From the NCBI RefSeq assembly GCF_900184035.1, contig NZ_FXWP01000009.1, positions 186,001-250,000 of the forward strand: a stretch of DNA of 64,000 nt, written 5' to 3'. The notes beneath the pieces were generated by a model. That model saw nothing but the letters and a program-made list of their open reading frames with translations, was not told where the DNA came from and made no database searches. A program made the translations under genes and the position numbers. Origin of the DNA: Kosakonia pseudosacchari. Lineage in GTDB: Bacteria > Pseudomonadota > Gammaproteobacteria > Enterobacterales > Enterobacteriaceae. Positions 45,719 to 54,751 of the stretch are shown one piece after another; within the stretch, counting starts at the first letter, position 1, and the number at the start of each line of letters is the position of its first letter.

Positions 45719-46735
45719 ATGTCTTATCGCCTGAGTTTGCTGGATAAAAGCCCCATCGCGGAGCATGAAACCGCACAGGATGCCCTGGCCCGCACGCTGC
45801 AACTGGCGCAGCAGGCGGAAAACTGGGGCTATCACCGCTTCTGGATTGCCGAACATCACAACACCACCCAGTTGGCCAGCCCGTCGCCGGAGCTGGTTAT
45901 CGCCTGGATACTCGGCCAGACGCGGCGAATTCGCGTCGGTTCCGGCGGTGTCATGTTGCAACATTACAGCCCATTCAAAGTGGCGGAAAATTTCAATCTG
46001 CTGGCAACCCTGGCGCCGGGTCGCGTTGATCTTGGCGTCGGCAAAGCCCCCGGCGGTTTGCCGCTCGCCACGCGCGCATTGCAGCAGGGAATAAACAGCG
46101 CCGAAAAGGGCAGTTTTGCCGATCAACTGGCGCAACTGGATAACTGGTTGTCCCTGTCAAAAGATGACCACGCGGAAGAAACCGTCCTGGCTACGCCATT
46201 ACCCCCGCAGCGTGCGGAAGGTTTTCTGCTTGGCGCGAGCCTCGAAAGCGCGGCGCTGGCGGCAAAACTGGACTGGAATTTCGTCTTCGCCGCCCATCTC
46301 AACGGGGACAAAGCCCTTTTGCGTGACGTTGTCACGCAGTGGCAGCAGCAGAGCCAGCGCGACACCCTGGTTGCCGTGCAGGTGATTGTTGCCGACACCG
46401 AAGCCCAGGCGTATGCGCTGGCGCAACAGGTTGAAGTCTGGGGCGTCGAGCTGGCAAACGGTCAGCGCGTGAGCGTCGCCAGCGAGGCGCAAGGCCATGC
46501 GTTTGCTCGCCAGGCAGGCAGCCCGGCGGTGCGTATCGCGAAACGCGAGCCCTCCCTGATCGCCGGAACAGCAGAGCAGGTTCTGGCGGGGCTGGATCAA
46601 CTGCATCAGCAATTCGCCATTGATGAATTTATTATCGACACGCCGATCAGCGAAGGCAGCGCGCGGCTGACCTCTGTCTTGCGTCTGGCGCAGGCCCACG
46701 CAAACACGAAAGCAACGCAGGAGGTGGCGGGATGA
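45719..46735 (+). CDS. Luciferase-like (LLM) flavin-dependent monooxygenase, YtmO-like
   Basis: First gene of an eight-gene operon. A 338-residue bacterial-luciferase-family TIM-barrel protein that would use reduced FMN and oxygen. Motifs: F-W-I-A-E-H-H-N near residue 42, G-S-G-G-V-M-L-Q-H-Y-S-P-F-K-V-A-E near 80, and P-G-R-V-D-L-G-V-G-K near 100. Similar proteins (YtmO) occur in the B. subtilis ytm operon. ATG 45719 gives the typical M-S-Y-R-L-S-L-L-D start. The stop overlaps the next gene (ATGA). Confidence 0.88.
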   Translation: MSYRLSLLDKSPIAEHETAQDALARTLQLAQQAENWGYHRFWIAEHHNTTQLASPSPELVIAWILGQTRRIRVGSGGVMLQHYSPFKVAENFNLLATLAPGRVDLGVGKAPGGLPLATRALQQGINSAEKGSFADQLAQLDNWLSLSKDDHAEETVLATPLPPQRAEGFLLGASLESAALAAKLDWNFVFAAHLNGDKALLRDVVTQWQQQSQRDTLVAVQVIVADTEAQAYALAQQVEVWGVELANGQRVSVASEAQGHAFARQAGSPAVRIAKREPSLIAGTAEQVLAGLDQLHQQFAIDEFIIDTPISEGSARLTSVLRLAQAHANTKATQEVAG

Positions 46736-47853
46736 GTTTTGCTGAACAACTGATCGACTGGCGACGCGAGTTACACCAGCACCCGGAGTTATCGCTGCAA
46801 GAGTTTGAAACCACCCGGCGCATTCGCCACTGGCTGGAAAGCGCCGGGCTGAGACTGCTGCCGTTGAGCCTGCCGACAGGCGTGGTCGCGGAAGTGGGCA
46901 GCGGCGAGAAAGTGATCGCCTTGCGCGCAGATATCGATGCGTTACCGATTGAAGAAGCGGTCGACGTGCCGTTTGCCTCGCGCAATCCCGGCGTGATGCA
47001 CGCCTGCGGCCACGATATTCACTCCAGCGTCATGCTCGGTGCGGCGCTGCTGCTTAAACAAAAAGAGCCGCAACTGACCGGCAGAGTGCGCATTCTGTTC
47101 CAGCCCGCAGAAGAGAATTTTGGCGGCGCGAAACGGTTAATCGACGCCGGGGCACTGGACAACGTGAGCGCCATCTTTGGCATGCATAACGAACCCGGGT
47201 TACCGGTCGGATCGTTTGCCACCCGTAGCGGCGCGTTTTACGCCAATGTGGATCGTTTTTCGCTGACCGTTACCGGCAAAGGCGCGCACGCCGCTCGCCC
47301 GCACGAAGGTAACGACGCCATTTTGCTCGCCAGCCAACTGGTGGTCGCGCTGCAAAGCATTGCCAGCCGTAACGTCAATACGCTGGAGTCGGTGGTGCTG
47401 AGCGTCACCCGCATTCAGGGTGGCAACACATGGAATGTGCTGCCGGAGCACGTTGAACTGGAAGGCACGCTGCGCACTCACCAGGCGGAGGTGCGCGAAA
47501 AAGTTAAACGCCGCGTCGACGATATTGCCGCCGGGCTGGCACAGGCGTTTGATGCCAATATCAACGTGCGCTGGTTTGCAGGGCCTGCCGCGCTGGTCAA
47601 TCACGATCGCTGGGCCACTTTCGCCCGCGATGTCGCTGACTGGCACGGTTACCAGACGCAGGAGGCGGATCTGCACATGGGGGGCGAGGATTTTGCCGTC
47701 TATTTGCAGCATATTCCCGGCGCGTTTGTCAGCATCGGCAGCGACAGCGACTACGGCCTGCACCACCCGGCGTTTAACCCCGATGAAGCGTTAATCGAAG
47801 AGGCGGCGCGTTATTTCGCGCTGCTGGCAGAAAAAGCACTGCTGCAATCCTGA
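46732..47853 (+). CDS. M20-family amidohydrolase / N-acyl amino acid deacetylase
   Basis: Metallopeptidase-fold deacylase, 373 residues. Metal and catalytic motifs are present: H-A-C-G-H-D-I-H (~87-94), F-Q-P-A-E-E-N near 125, H-N-E-P-G, and M-G-G-E-D-F near 310, as in hippurate hydrolase, N-acetyl-L-amino-acid deacetylases and B. subtilis YtnL. In this operon it would remove the N-acetyl group after S-dealkylation, releasing cysteine. Coupled to the upstream monooxygenase by a four-base overlap. Confidence 0.9.
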   Translation: MSFAEQLIDWRRELHQHPELSLQEFETTRRIRHWLESAGLRLLPLSLPTGVVAEVGSGEKVIALRADIDALPIEEAVDVPFASRNPGVMHACGHDIHSSVMLGAALLLKQKEPQLTGRVRILFQPAEENFGGAKRLIDAGALDNVSAIFGMHNEPGLPVGSFATRSGAFYANVDRFSLTVTGKGAHAARPHEGNDAILLASQLVVALQSIASRNVNTLESVVLSVTRIQGGNTWNVLPEHVELEGTLRTHQAEVREKVKRRVDDIAAGLAQAFDANINVRWFAGPAALVNHDRWATFARDVADWHGYQTQEADLHMGGEDFAVYLQHIPGAFVSIGSDSDYGLHHPAFNPDEALIEEAARYFALLAEKALLQS

Positions 47854-47918
47854 TGTGAAATTTGTCTGCCTGGGGCTTACGCTCCGGGCCACCTGTTGCC
47901 TGAATATGAGGATCGATT

Positions 47919-49235
47919 ATGTCTACAGCACGACAACTGCGGCTTGGCACCATATTACATGGCGCGTCGGGAAATATGTCCGCGTGGCGACATCCGGCGG
48001 CGCTCGCCGATGCCAGCATTAATTTTGCCTTCGTGCAGGACACCGCGCGCCTTGCTGAGCAGGGAAAACTGGATTTTCTTTTTGTCGCCGACGGCTTATA
48101 TATCAACGAAAAATCGATCCCGCATTTTTTAAACCGTTTTGAACCCATTACAGTTTTATCCGCGCTTGCCAGCGTGACCTCGCACCTGGGTCTGGTGGGC
48201 ACGCTGTCCACCTCCTACAGCGAGCCATTTACCGTCGCGCGCCAGTTTGCAAGCCTTGACCATCTGAGCAACGGTCGCGCGGGCTGGAACGTGGTGACCT
48301 CGCCGCTGGAAGGCTCGGCGAAAAACTTCTCCCGCGCACAGCATCCGGATCACGCCTTACGCTACCGCATTGCTGATGAATATCTCGACGTAGTGAAAGG
48401 TTTATGGAACTCCTGGGAAGAGGATGCGTTTGTACGCAATAAAGCGACCGGCCAATTCTTTGACGCCAGCAAATTACATCCGCTTAATCACCACGGTGAT
48501 TTTTTCCAGGTTGCCGGGCCGCTGAATATTGGCCGCACGCCGCAGGGACGACCGATTATTTTTCAGGCCGGTGCCTCAGACGATGGTAAACAACTGGCGG
48601 CCCGTCATGCCGACGCCATTTTTACGCATCAGGAGACGCTTGATGAAGCCAAAGCGTTTTATCGCGATGTGAAAAATCAACTGGAAAAATATGGCCGCCG
48701 CCACGATGAGCTGCATATCTTCCAGGGTGTCAGTGTGATTGTCGGCGACAGTGAAGAAGACGCCGAGCAGCAGTACCAGACCACCGCCGCGCTGGTTTCT
48801 ATTAGCGATGCGCTGAACTACCTCGGGCGCTATTTCGAACACCATGACTTCAGCCAGTACCCGCTCGACGAGCCGTTCCCGGATATCGGCGATTTGGGGC
48901 AGAACAGTTTTCGCAGCACCACCGATGAGATCAAACGTAATGCGCGTGAGCGCCAGTTAACGCTGCGCCAGGTCGCGCTGGAAAGCGCCTCGCCGCGCCC
49001 GCGTTTTTCCGGCACACCGGAGCAGGTCGCTGATGGCTTACAGCAGTGGTTCGAAAGCTACGCCGCAGACGGCTTTATCATCCAGGGCGGTACGCCGGAC
49101 ACCTTCCCGCGCTTTGTCGAAAAAGTGGTGCCGCTGCTGCAGGCTCGCGGCCTGTTCCGTACGGAATACCCCGGCACGACGCTGCGTGAAAGCTTAGGGC
49201 TGCCGCTGCCTGCTCATCCTTCCTCACAACAATAA
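47919..49235 (+). CDS. NtaA/SnaA/DszA-family FMN monooxygenase (YtnJ/CmoJ-like)
   Basis: A 438-residue class C flavin monooxygenase in the family that cleaves C-S or C-N bonds (DszA, NtaA, SnaA; B. subtilis YtnJ/CmoJ opens S-alkyl-N-acetylcysteines). Family features: S-A-W-R-H-P near residue 23, F-L-F-V-A-D near 52, [11 protein letters not shown] near 120, and [10 protein letters not shown] near 210. It needs reduced FMN from a reductase; no dedicated one is in the operon. GAGG precedes the ATG. Confidence 0.9.
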   Translation: MSTARQLRLGTILHGASGNMSAWRHPAALADASINFAFVQDTARLAEQGKLDFLFVADGLYINEKSIPHFLNRFEPITVLSALASVTSHLGLVGTLSTSYSEPFTVARQFASLDHLSNGRAGWNVVTSPLEGSAKNFSRAQHPDHALRYRIADEYLDVVKGLWNSWEEDAFVRNKATGQFFDASKLHPLNHHGDFFQVAGPLNIGRTPQGRPIIFQAGASDDGKQLAARHADAIFTHQETLDEAKAFYRDVKNQLEKYGRRHDELHIFQGVSVIVGDSEEDAEQQYQTTAALVSISDALNYLGRYFEHHDFSQYPLDEPFPDIGDLGQNSFRSTTDEIKRNARERQLTLRQVALESASPRPRFSGTPEQVADGLQQWFESYAADGFIIQGGTPDTFPRFVEKVVPLLQARGLFRTEYPGTTLRESLGLPLPAHPSSQQ

Positions 49236-49249
49236 AAGAAGAAAACGCT

Positions 49250-50182
49250 ATGCAGAAAACATCGCTATTGCTGGCGGCAACGCTGGCGCTGACGCCGCTG
49301 GCCTGGGCACAGGACGTCAACATCAATGGAACGGGCGTGAGCCTCGAAGCCAACAAAACGCCGATCACCACGGCGAAAAACGCGCAAGCCATTGCGCAGT
49401 TACCGAAGGATTACCACTTTGTGGTGCCGGGCAAGCTGACCGTGGCTGTGGCGGCGCTCAACTCGCCGCCGCTGACGGTCTTTGCCGATGACAATAAAAC
49501 CCTGCTCGGTAGCGAAGTGGACATTGCCCGCCTGGTGGCCAGCAGCTTAGGCCTGGAGCTGAACGTGGTGCCGACGTCGTGGGAGGACTGGCCGCTCGGT
49601 GTCACCTCCGGCAAATATGATGCGGCGATCAGCAATATTACCGTGACCAAAGAGCGCAAAGCGAAGTTCGATTTCGCCACTTACCGCAAGGATTCGCTCG
49701 GCTTTTACGTCAAATCCACCAGTCCGCTGAAATCCATTACGCAAGCCGAAGACATTGCCGGGCTGCGCATTATTGTCGGCTCCGGCACGAACCAGGAGGC
49801 GATCCTGCTGGCGTGGAACGCGGAAAATGTGAAAAAGGGGCTGAAACCTTTTACGCCGGTCTACACCAAAGATGACGCCGCACAAACGCTGGCGCTGCAG
49901 TCCGGTCGCGCTGACGCTTACTTCGGCCCGAACGTGATTGGCGCGTGGAAAGCGGCACTGACCGGCAAAACCAAACTGGTCGGTAGCGTGGACGGCGGCT
50001 GGCCAAAAGCGGCGCATATCGCCGTCACGTTACGTAAAGGCAGCGGGCTGGTGGAACCGGTGCAAACCGCGCTCAATGGGGCTATCAAAACCGGCGACTA
50101 CGACAAGGTGCTCAATCGCTGGGGCGAGGGCGTAGAACGTATTCCGGCGTCGGAGGTTAATCCGGCGGGGCTTGGCGATTAA
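49250..50182 (+). CDS. Amino-acid (cystine-type) ABC transporter binding protein 1
   Basis: Periplasmic SBP_bac_3 protein, 310 residues, signal peptide cleaved near A-W-A (residue ~21). Core features: L-N-S-P-P-L-T-V-F, E-V-D-I-A-R-L-V-A, S-W-E-D-W-P-L-G-V-T-S-G-K-Y-D and G-S-G-T-N-Q-E. Paralogous to the binding protein at the operon's end (the same S/A-W-E-D-W-P-L-G block). Two binding proteins feeding one permease mirrors TcyJ/TcyK of B. subtilis. Likely ligand: cystine or an S-substituted cysteine (inference). Confidence 0.86.
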   Translation: MQKTSLLLAATLALTPLAWAQDVNINGTGVSLEANKTPITTAKNAQAIAQLPKDYHFVVPGKLTVAVAALNSPPLTVFADDNKTLLGSEVDIARLVASSLGLELNVVPTSWEDWPLGVTSGKYDAAISNITVTKERKAKFDFATYRKDSLGFYVKSTSPLKSITQAEDIAGLRIIVGSGTNQEAILLAWNAENVKKGLKPFTPVYTKDDAAQTLALQSGRADAYFGPNVIGAWKAALTGKTKLVGSVDGGWPKAAHIAVTLRKGSGLVEPVQTALNGAIKTGDYDKVLNRWGEGVERIPASEVNPAGLGD

Positions 50183-50192
50183 GGAGGTTGTG

Positions 50193-50702
50193 ATGAGCGA
50201 ACGTTTCCGCGATGTCTCGCCAGACGCACCGGAATTGCAGCCGATCTTAGCCGGGTTGTTTGGCGAGTACGCCGCCCGCTATGGCGACTATTTTTCCCGC
50301 AGCGCTGAAGTGGAACTCACCGAATGGTATTTAGCGCCGCAGGGGCTGTTTATTGTGCTGGAACGCGACGGAGAGATCATCGCGACCGGTGCCTACAAAC
50401 CGTTCGATGCCTATACGGCAGAGATCAAACGCATCTGGACGAAGCAGGAACTGCGCCAGCAAGGGCTGGCGGCCACCATTGTGCAGGAACTGGAGCGACG
50501 AGCGTTACTGGCCGGTTACAGCCATATCTACCTGACCACCGGCTTTCGCCAGCCGGAAGCGGTGCGGCTTTATCTGAGCCAGGGCTATCAGCCGCAGTTT
50601 GACATCCATCGCGATCCGGAAGAGTACAGCCAGCCGCCGTTCGATGGTCGGTTGCGCTTTACCAAAGCGTTATCGGTTGAGCGTTTAAGCAAAACGGCCT
50701 GA
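50193..50702 (+). CDS. GNAT N-acetyltransferase (YtmI/SnaA-like)
   Basis: A 169-residue GNAT enzyme. The acetyl-CoA loop is Q-E-L-R-Q-Q-G-L-A-A-T-I-V near residue 88, followed by Y-L-T-T-G-F-R-Q-P-E-A. ATG 50193 has an excellent AAGGAGG site. In the proposed pathway it N-acetylates an S-alkylcysteine so that the monooxygenase can act; B. subtilis YtmI (SnaA) has this role. It sits between binding protein and permease genes, which argues for an integral role in the operon. Confidence 0.85.
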   Translation: MSERFRDVSPDAPELQPILAGLFGEYAARYGDYFSRSAEVELTEWYLAPQGLFIVLERDGEIIATGAYKPFDAYTAEIKRIWTKQELRQQGLAATIVQELERRALLAGYSHIYLTTGFRQPEAVRLYLSQGYQPQFDIHRDPEEYSQPPFDGRLRFTKALSVERLSKTA

Positions 50703-50711
50703 GGAGCGACC

Positions 50712-51635
50712 ATGAAACATGCAGAAACGATCAAAGTGGTACCCGCACGCTACCCACTGCGCACGGTCGGCGCGGTTATTGCGCTGTTTGTGCTGGCGGC
50801 GATAGTTCAGTCCGTGGCTTTTAACCCGCGCTGGGAATGGAAAGTGTTCGCCCGTTGGTTTTTCGACCCGGTGATCCTCGAAGGGTTAGGGCAGACGCTA
50901 TTACTGATGTTGCTCGGTACAGCGTTGAGCGTGATTTTCGGCGGCTTACTGGCGTTAGCCAGACTCTCCTCTTCGTGGCTGCTGAGCAGTCTTGCCTGGA
51001 GTTACATCTGGCTGTTTCGCTCGTTGCCACTGATTGTGGTGCTGATCATTCTTTATAACTTCTCCTACCTGTACGACACCTTGTCGCTCGGCATTCCGTT
51101 TACCGGCATCCAGTGGGCGAGCTATCAAACCATTAACGTGCTTGGGCAGTTTTCCACCGCGGTCGTCGGGTTGACGCTGGTGCAAAGCGCCTATACCGCC
51201 GAGATTATTCGCGGCGGCTTTCTTGGGGTCGATCACGGGCAGTACGAAGCGGCGGCCGCGCTGGGGTTACCCGCCTGGCGGCGCACGTTGCGCATTATTC
51301 TGCCGCAGGCGCTGCGCACGATTTTACCGTCCGGTTTCAATGAGATAATCAGCCTCGCCAAAGGCACGGCGATGGTTTATGTGCTGGCGATGCCGGAGCT
51401 GTTTTACACCATTCAGATGATTTACAACCGCACGCAGGAGGTGATCCCGCTGCTGATGGTTGGCGCGGTGTGGTATCTGGTGATCACCAGTGTGCTGTCC
51501 GCTATCCAGTATCTGGTTGAGCGCTGGCTGGCACGCAGCGAACGCCGTTCAGCGATTTCACCCACGCGGGTTCGTTCATCCGCCACCGCCCGCGTGGCGC
51601 AACCGCAGGAGCCTGTTCATGCCAACGTCTCTTAA
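50712..51635 (+). CDS. Amino-acid ABC transporter permease
   Basis: A 307-residue permease of the HisM/GlnP type. Long N-terminal region with one helix, then the transport core and the EAA-type loop Y-E-A-A-A-A-L-G-L-P-A-W-R-R-T-L-R-I-I-L-P. The C-terminal tail (~280-307) is Ser/Arg/Ala-rich and cytoplasmic. The B. subtilis system has two permeases (TcyL, TcyM); here there is one, presumably a homodimer. It overlaps the ATPase gene by 17 bases. Confidence 0.9.
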   Translation: MKHAETIKVVPARYPLRTVGAVIALFVLAAIVQSVAFNPRWEWKVFARWFFDPVILEGLGQTLLLMLLGTALSVIFGGLLALARLSSSWLLSSLAWSYIWLFRSLPLIVVLIILYNFSYLYDTLSLGIPFTGIQWASYQTINVLGQFSTAVVGLTLVQSAYTAEIIRGGFLGVDHGQYEAAAALGLPAWRRTLRIILPQALRTILPSGFNEIISLAKGTAMVYVLAMPELFYTIQMIYNRTQEVIPLLMVGAVWYLVITSVLSAIQYLVERWLARSERRSAISPTRVRSSATARVAQPQEPVHANVS

Positions 51636-52392
51636 TGGTCATATTTCGATTACCGGCGTCAGCAAATATTTTGGTCGCCATAAAGCGCTGGATGACGTGT
51701 CGCTGGAGATCCCGCCCGGTTCGGTCACGGTGATCCTGGGACCATCCGGTTCCGGGAAATCAACGCTGCTGCGCACCATTAATCATCTTGAGCGGGTGGA
51801 TGAAGGGTTCATACGCATTGATGGTGATTACATCGGTTATCGCCTGCACGGCGACAAGCTGTATGAGCTGAAAGAGAAGGAGATTTTGCGCCAGCGCGTC
51901 AACGTCGGGTATGTGTTTCAGAATTTCAATTTGTTCCCGCACCTGACGGTACTGGAAAACCTGATTGAAGCGCCGATTGCTCACAAAAAACTGAGCCGCA
52001 AAGAAGCCATTGAGCAGGCCTACGATCTGCTGGATGTGGTGGGGCTGCGTAATAAAGCCGATGCCTGGTCGCGCCATCTTTCCGGCGGCCAGCAGCAGCG
52101 CATCGCTATTGCCCGCGCGCTTTCGCTGCGCCCGCGCGTGATGTTGTTCGATGAACCGACATCGGCGCTGGATCCGGAACTGGTTGGCGAAGTGCTGGAT
52201 GTGATCAAAAAGCTGGCACGCGCCGGTTCCACGCTGGTCGTGGTAACCCATGAAATCGGCTTTGCCCGCGAAGTCGCCGATCAGGTGGTGTTTATGGTTG
52301 ATGGCAAAATTGTCGAACAGGGAAGCAGCGACGAGGTGCTGAACCATCCGCAGCATCCGCGCACACGCCAGTTTTTATCGAAGGTCTTATAA
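51619..52392 (+). CDS. Amino-acid ABC transporter ATP-binding protein
   Basis: A 257-residue ATPase of the polar amino-acid class (GlnQ/TcyN-like). Walker A G-P-S-G-S-G-K-S-T near residue 37, signature L-S-G-G-Q-Q-Q-R-I-A-I-A-R-A, Walker B V-M-L-F-D-E-P-T-S-A-L-D, H-loop V-V-T-H-E. The start M-P-T-S-L-N-G at 51619 follows AGGAGCC within the permease 3' end; 43 further upstream codons are a shadow of the permease gene. Confidence 0.92.
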   Translation: MPTSLNGHISITGVSKYFGRHKALDDVSLEIPPGSVTVILGPSGSGKSTLLRTINHLERVDEGFIRIDGDYIGYRLHGDKLYELKEKEILRQRVNVGYVFQNFNLFPHLTVLENLIEAPIAHKKLSRKEAIEQAYDLLDVVGLRNKADAWSRHLSGGQQQRIAIARALSLRPRVMLFDEPTSALDPELVGEVLDVIKKLARAGSTLVVVTHEIGFAREVADQVVFMVDGKIVEQGSSDEVLNHPQHPRTRQFLSKVL

Positions 52393-52401
52393 GGAGCCAC
52401 C

Positions 52402-53295
52402 ATGAAACGATTACTGGCGCTGCTGCTGGTCAGCGCGGGCAGTTTCGCCGCCGGGCAACTGGATTTAAAAGCCAATGAACAGCCGATTACCGTGCAGCGT
52501 AACGCGGCGGCGATCGCGAAAATCCCGGCGGATTATCGCTTTGTCGAACCGGGAACATTAACGGTGGCGATCTCGGCGCTTAACTCCCCGCCGCTGGCGC
52601 TGGTTGCCAGCGATAACCGCACGCGCATCGGCAGCGATCCGGATATCGCTCGTTTACTGGCGCAGAGCCTTGGCTTAAAGCTCAAACTGGTGCCCACCGC
52701 ATGGGAGGACTGGCCGCTGGGCATTACTTCCGGGCGTTATGATGTCGCGCTGGTGAATATTGCCGTTACTGAAGCGCGCAAACAGAAGTTTGACTTCGCC
52801 ACGTACCGCGCGGATTCACTGGCGTTTTCGGTGAAATCCTCCAGCGCCATCCAGGCGATCCGCTCCGCAGAAGATCTCGCCGGGCGCAAAGTGATTGTCG
52901 GTTCCGGCACCAACCAGGAGCGCATTCTGCTGCGCTGGAATGAAGAGAACCAGGCCGCCGGTCGCCCCGTCGCGCAGCCGATTTATCTGACAGATGACGC
53001 CTCCGGGAATTTGTATATTCAGTCGGGGCGAGCCGATGTGGTGTTTGGCCCGCAATCTGTTGCCGCCTATAAAGCGGCGCTTAACGGCAGCACGAAAGTC
53101 GTCGGTCTGGGGCCGAAAAAGGCCTGGGTCGCCACGACCACCAAAAAAGGAAACGGTCTGGTGTATGCCTTGCAGGCGGCGCTGGATGGCGCAATCGCAC
53201 GCGGAGAGTATCAGCAGGTGCTGGCGCGCTGGGGAGAGCAGGGGGAAGCGGTTGAACATTCGCAGGTCAACCCGCCGGGAATCACCTACGAGTAA
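52402..53295 (+). CDS. Amino-acid (cystine-type) ABC transporter binding protein 2
   Basis: Second SBP_bac_3 protein, 297 residues, last gene of the operon. Short signal peptide (M-K-R-L-L-A-L-L-L-V-S-A-G-S-F-A-A-G). It shares with binding protein 1 the blocks A-L-N-S-P-P-L, A-W-E-D-W-P-L-G-I-T-S-G-R-Y-D and G-S-G-T-N-Q-E-R, and both end in a Q/E-V-N-P-x-G motif. Probably a tandem-type duplication with altered ligand range. An AAGGAG site precedes the ATG. Confidence 0.87.
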   Translation: MKRLLALLLVSAGSFAAGQLDLKANEQPITVQRNAAAIAKIPADYRFVEPGTLTVAISALNSPPLALVASDNRTRIGSDPDIARLLAQSLGLKLKLVPTAWEDWPLGITSGRYDVALVNIAVTEARKQKFDFATYRADSLAFSVKSSSAIQAIRSAEDLAGRKVIVGSGTNQERILLRWNEENQAAGRPVAQPIYLTDDASGNLYIQSGRADVVFGPQSVAAYKAALNGSTKVVGLGPKKAWVATTTKKGNGLVYALQAALDGAIARGEYQQVLARWGEQGEAVEHSQVNPPGITYE

Positions 53296-53303
53296 ACAAA
53301 AAA

Positions 53304-53341
53304 ACGCTGTTCCGCCGGGAGTACAACGCGCGGAACAGCGT
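53304..53341. terminator. Terminator between the sulfur operon and the sugar-acid transporter gene
   Basis: Perfect 12-bp stem ACGCTGTTCCGC/GCGGAACAGCGT with a 14-base loop. The A-run on its left (53296-53303) provides the T-tract for the minus-strand transporter gene. Confidence 0.8.
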
Positions 53342-53362
53342 GGCGCACCTGAGTCGCCAGTT

Positions 53363-54673
53363 TCAGGCTGTGGTCGGCGAAAGCGTAATGCGCTCCAGCG
53401 AACCGACAATAAACAGATATGAGAAGAGGCCAATCAGCCCCATTGAGCCGACATAGAGGATCGCGTAATCAAATGAGTGGGTATTGGCAAGGATCACGCC
53501 AATCACCAGCGGCGTAACAATGCTCGCCAGGTTGCCGCACATATTGAACACGCCTCCGGCTATCCCCAGCACCTCTTTTGGCGACGTATCGCTGAGCACG
53601 CACCAGCCAAGGTTGCCAAACCCTTTGGCGAAGAACGCCACACTCATGGCGGCAATCACCACCACGTCTGAATCAGTGTAATTAGCCAGCACAATCACGC
53701 AGGAGAGCAGCATGCCGCAGATAACGGGGAATTTACGCGCGGTAGTCAGGCTGTATCCGCGCGTCAGCAGCCAGTCGGAGACCACGCCGCCGAGCAGGCC
53801 GCCGATAAATCCGGCGATAGCCGGAATACTGGCGACAAAGCCCACTTTTAAAATCGACATCCCTTTGGCCTGATAAAGATAGGTGGGAAACCAGGTAAGA
53901 AAAAACCAGGTAATTGAGGTCACGCAAAACTGGCCGATATAAACGCCGATCATCATGCGATTAACGCAGACACTTTTTATTTGCGCGAAACTGATTTTCG
54001 CCGGCCCTTTTTTGCTGCCTAATTCCGGCTCGCCACCGCCATCACGAATATAATCAATTTCCTGCTGGTTAATCGCTTTATGGGATAATGGATCGCGAAC
54101 TTTTATCAGCCAGAATATCCCCAGCGCTACGCCAATTGCGCCAATATAATAGAAAACATAATGCCAGCTCAGGGTATGCAAAATAATCGTCATCAGCGGC
54201 GTGATAATGCCTAAAGAAATATATTGCGCAGCCTGGTAAACCGCCGTCACAAAACCGCGCTCCTTATTAGGAAACCACTGCACACTCAGGCGGCTGTTGG
54301 CCGGAAAGGCAGGGGCTTCAATGGCCCCCATCAGCAGACGCAGCACCACCAGCACGATAAGCGGGCTGGCATAGAGATAAATCGTCCCCTGAAACATGGT
54401 GACGATCGACCAGCCAATCAACGCCACACCATAAACTAACCGCGAGCCATATTTATCCAGCAGCCAGCCGCCGGGAATTTGCATTACCACATACGAGATG
54501 CCAAATACGGAAAATGCGAGACCTAATGCTTCGGGATTAAAACCTAACTCTTTACTCATAATGGGCGCGACAACGGAAAGTGTCGCGCGGTCGGCATAAT
54601 TAAATACCGTGGCAAGAAATAAAAATAACAGAATACTGTAACGCACATGGGTGCGTTTAATTAGGGTATTCAT
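53363..54673 (-). CDS. MFS sugar-acid transporter, GudP/GarP type
   Basis: Major-facilitator transporter of the anion:cation symporter family, 436 residues, 12 predicted helices. The start M-N-T-L-I-K-R-T-H-V-R-Y at 54673 has AAAGGAG upstream. The opening N-Y-A-D-R-A-T-L-S-V motif in helix 1 and G-G-W-L-L-D-K-Y-G-S-R typify the glucarate/galactarate permeases. Downstream of the talarate/galactarate dehydratase gene, with a hairpin between them, so it probably imports the dehydratase substrate. Confidence 0.9.
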   Translation of the reverse strand: MNTLIKRTHVRYSILLFLFLATVFNYADRATLSVVAPIMSKELGFNPEALGLAFSVFGISYVVMQIPGGWLLDKYGSRLVYGVALIGWSIVTMFQGTIYLYASPLIVLVVLRLLMGAIEAPAFPANSRLSVQWFPNKERGFVTAVYQAAQYISLGIITPLMTIILHTLSWHYVFYYIGAIGVALGIFWLIKVRDPLSHKAINQQEIDYIRDGGGEPELGSKKGPAKISFAQIKSVCVNRMMIGVYIGQFCVTSITWFFLTWFPTYLYQAKGMSILKVGFVASIPAIAGFIGGLLGGVVSDWLLTRGYSLTTARKFPVICGMLLSCVIVLANYTDSDVVVIAAMSVAFFAKGFGNLGWCVLSDTSPKEVLGIAGGVFNMCGNLASIVTPLVIGVILANTHSFDYAILYVGSMGLIGLFSYLFIVGSLERITLSPTTA

Positions 54674-54711
54674 CACAACTCCTTTAACAGGGTTGAATGT
54701 CGGTGTAGGGA

Positions 54712-54738
54712 ACAAAAAAGACGGAAGGAGCCTCCCGT
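54712..54738 (-). terminator. Hairpin with T-tract between dehydratase and transporter genes
   Basis: An imperfect stem (54720-54738, GACGG-a-AGG with CCT-c-CCGTC) followed on the minus strand by a run of T residues. It could reduce transcription of the transporter relative to the dehydratase. Confidence 0.6.
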
Positions 54739-54751
54739 CCGGAATTTATTA

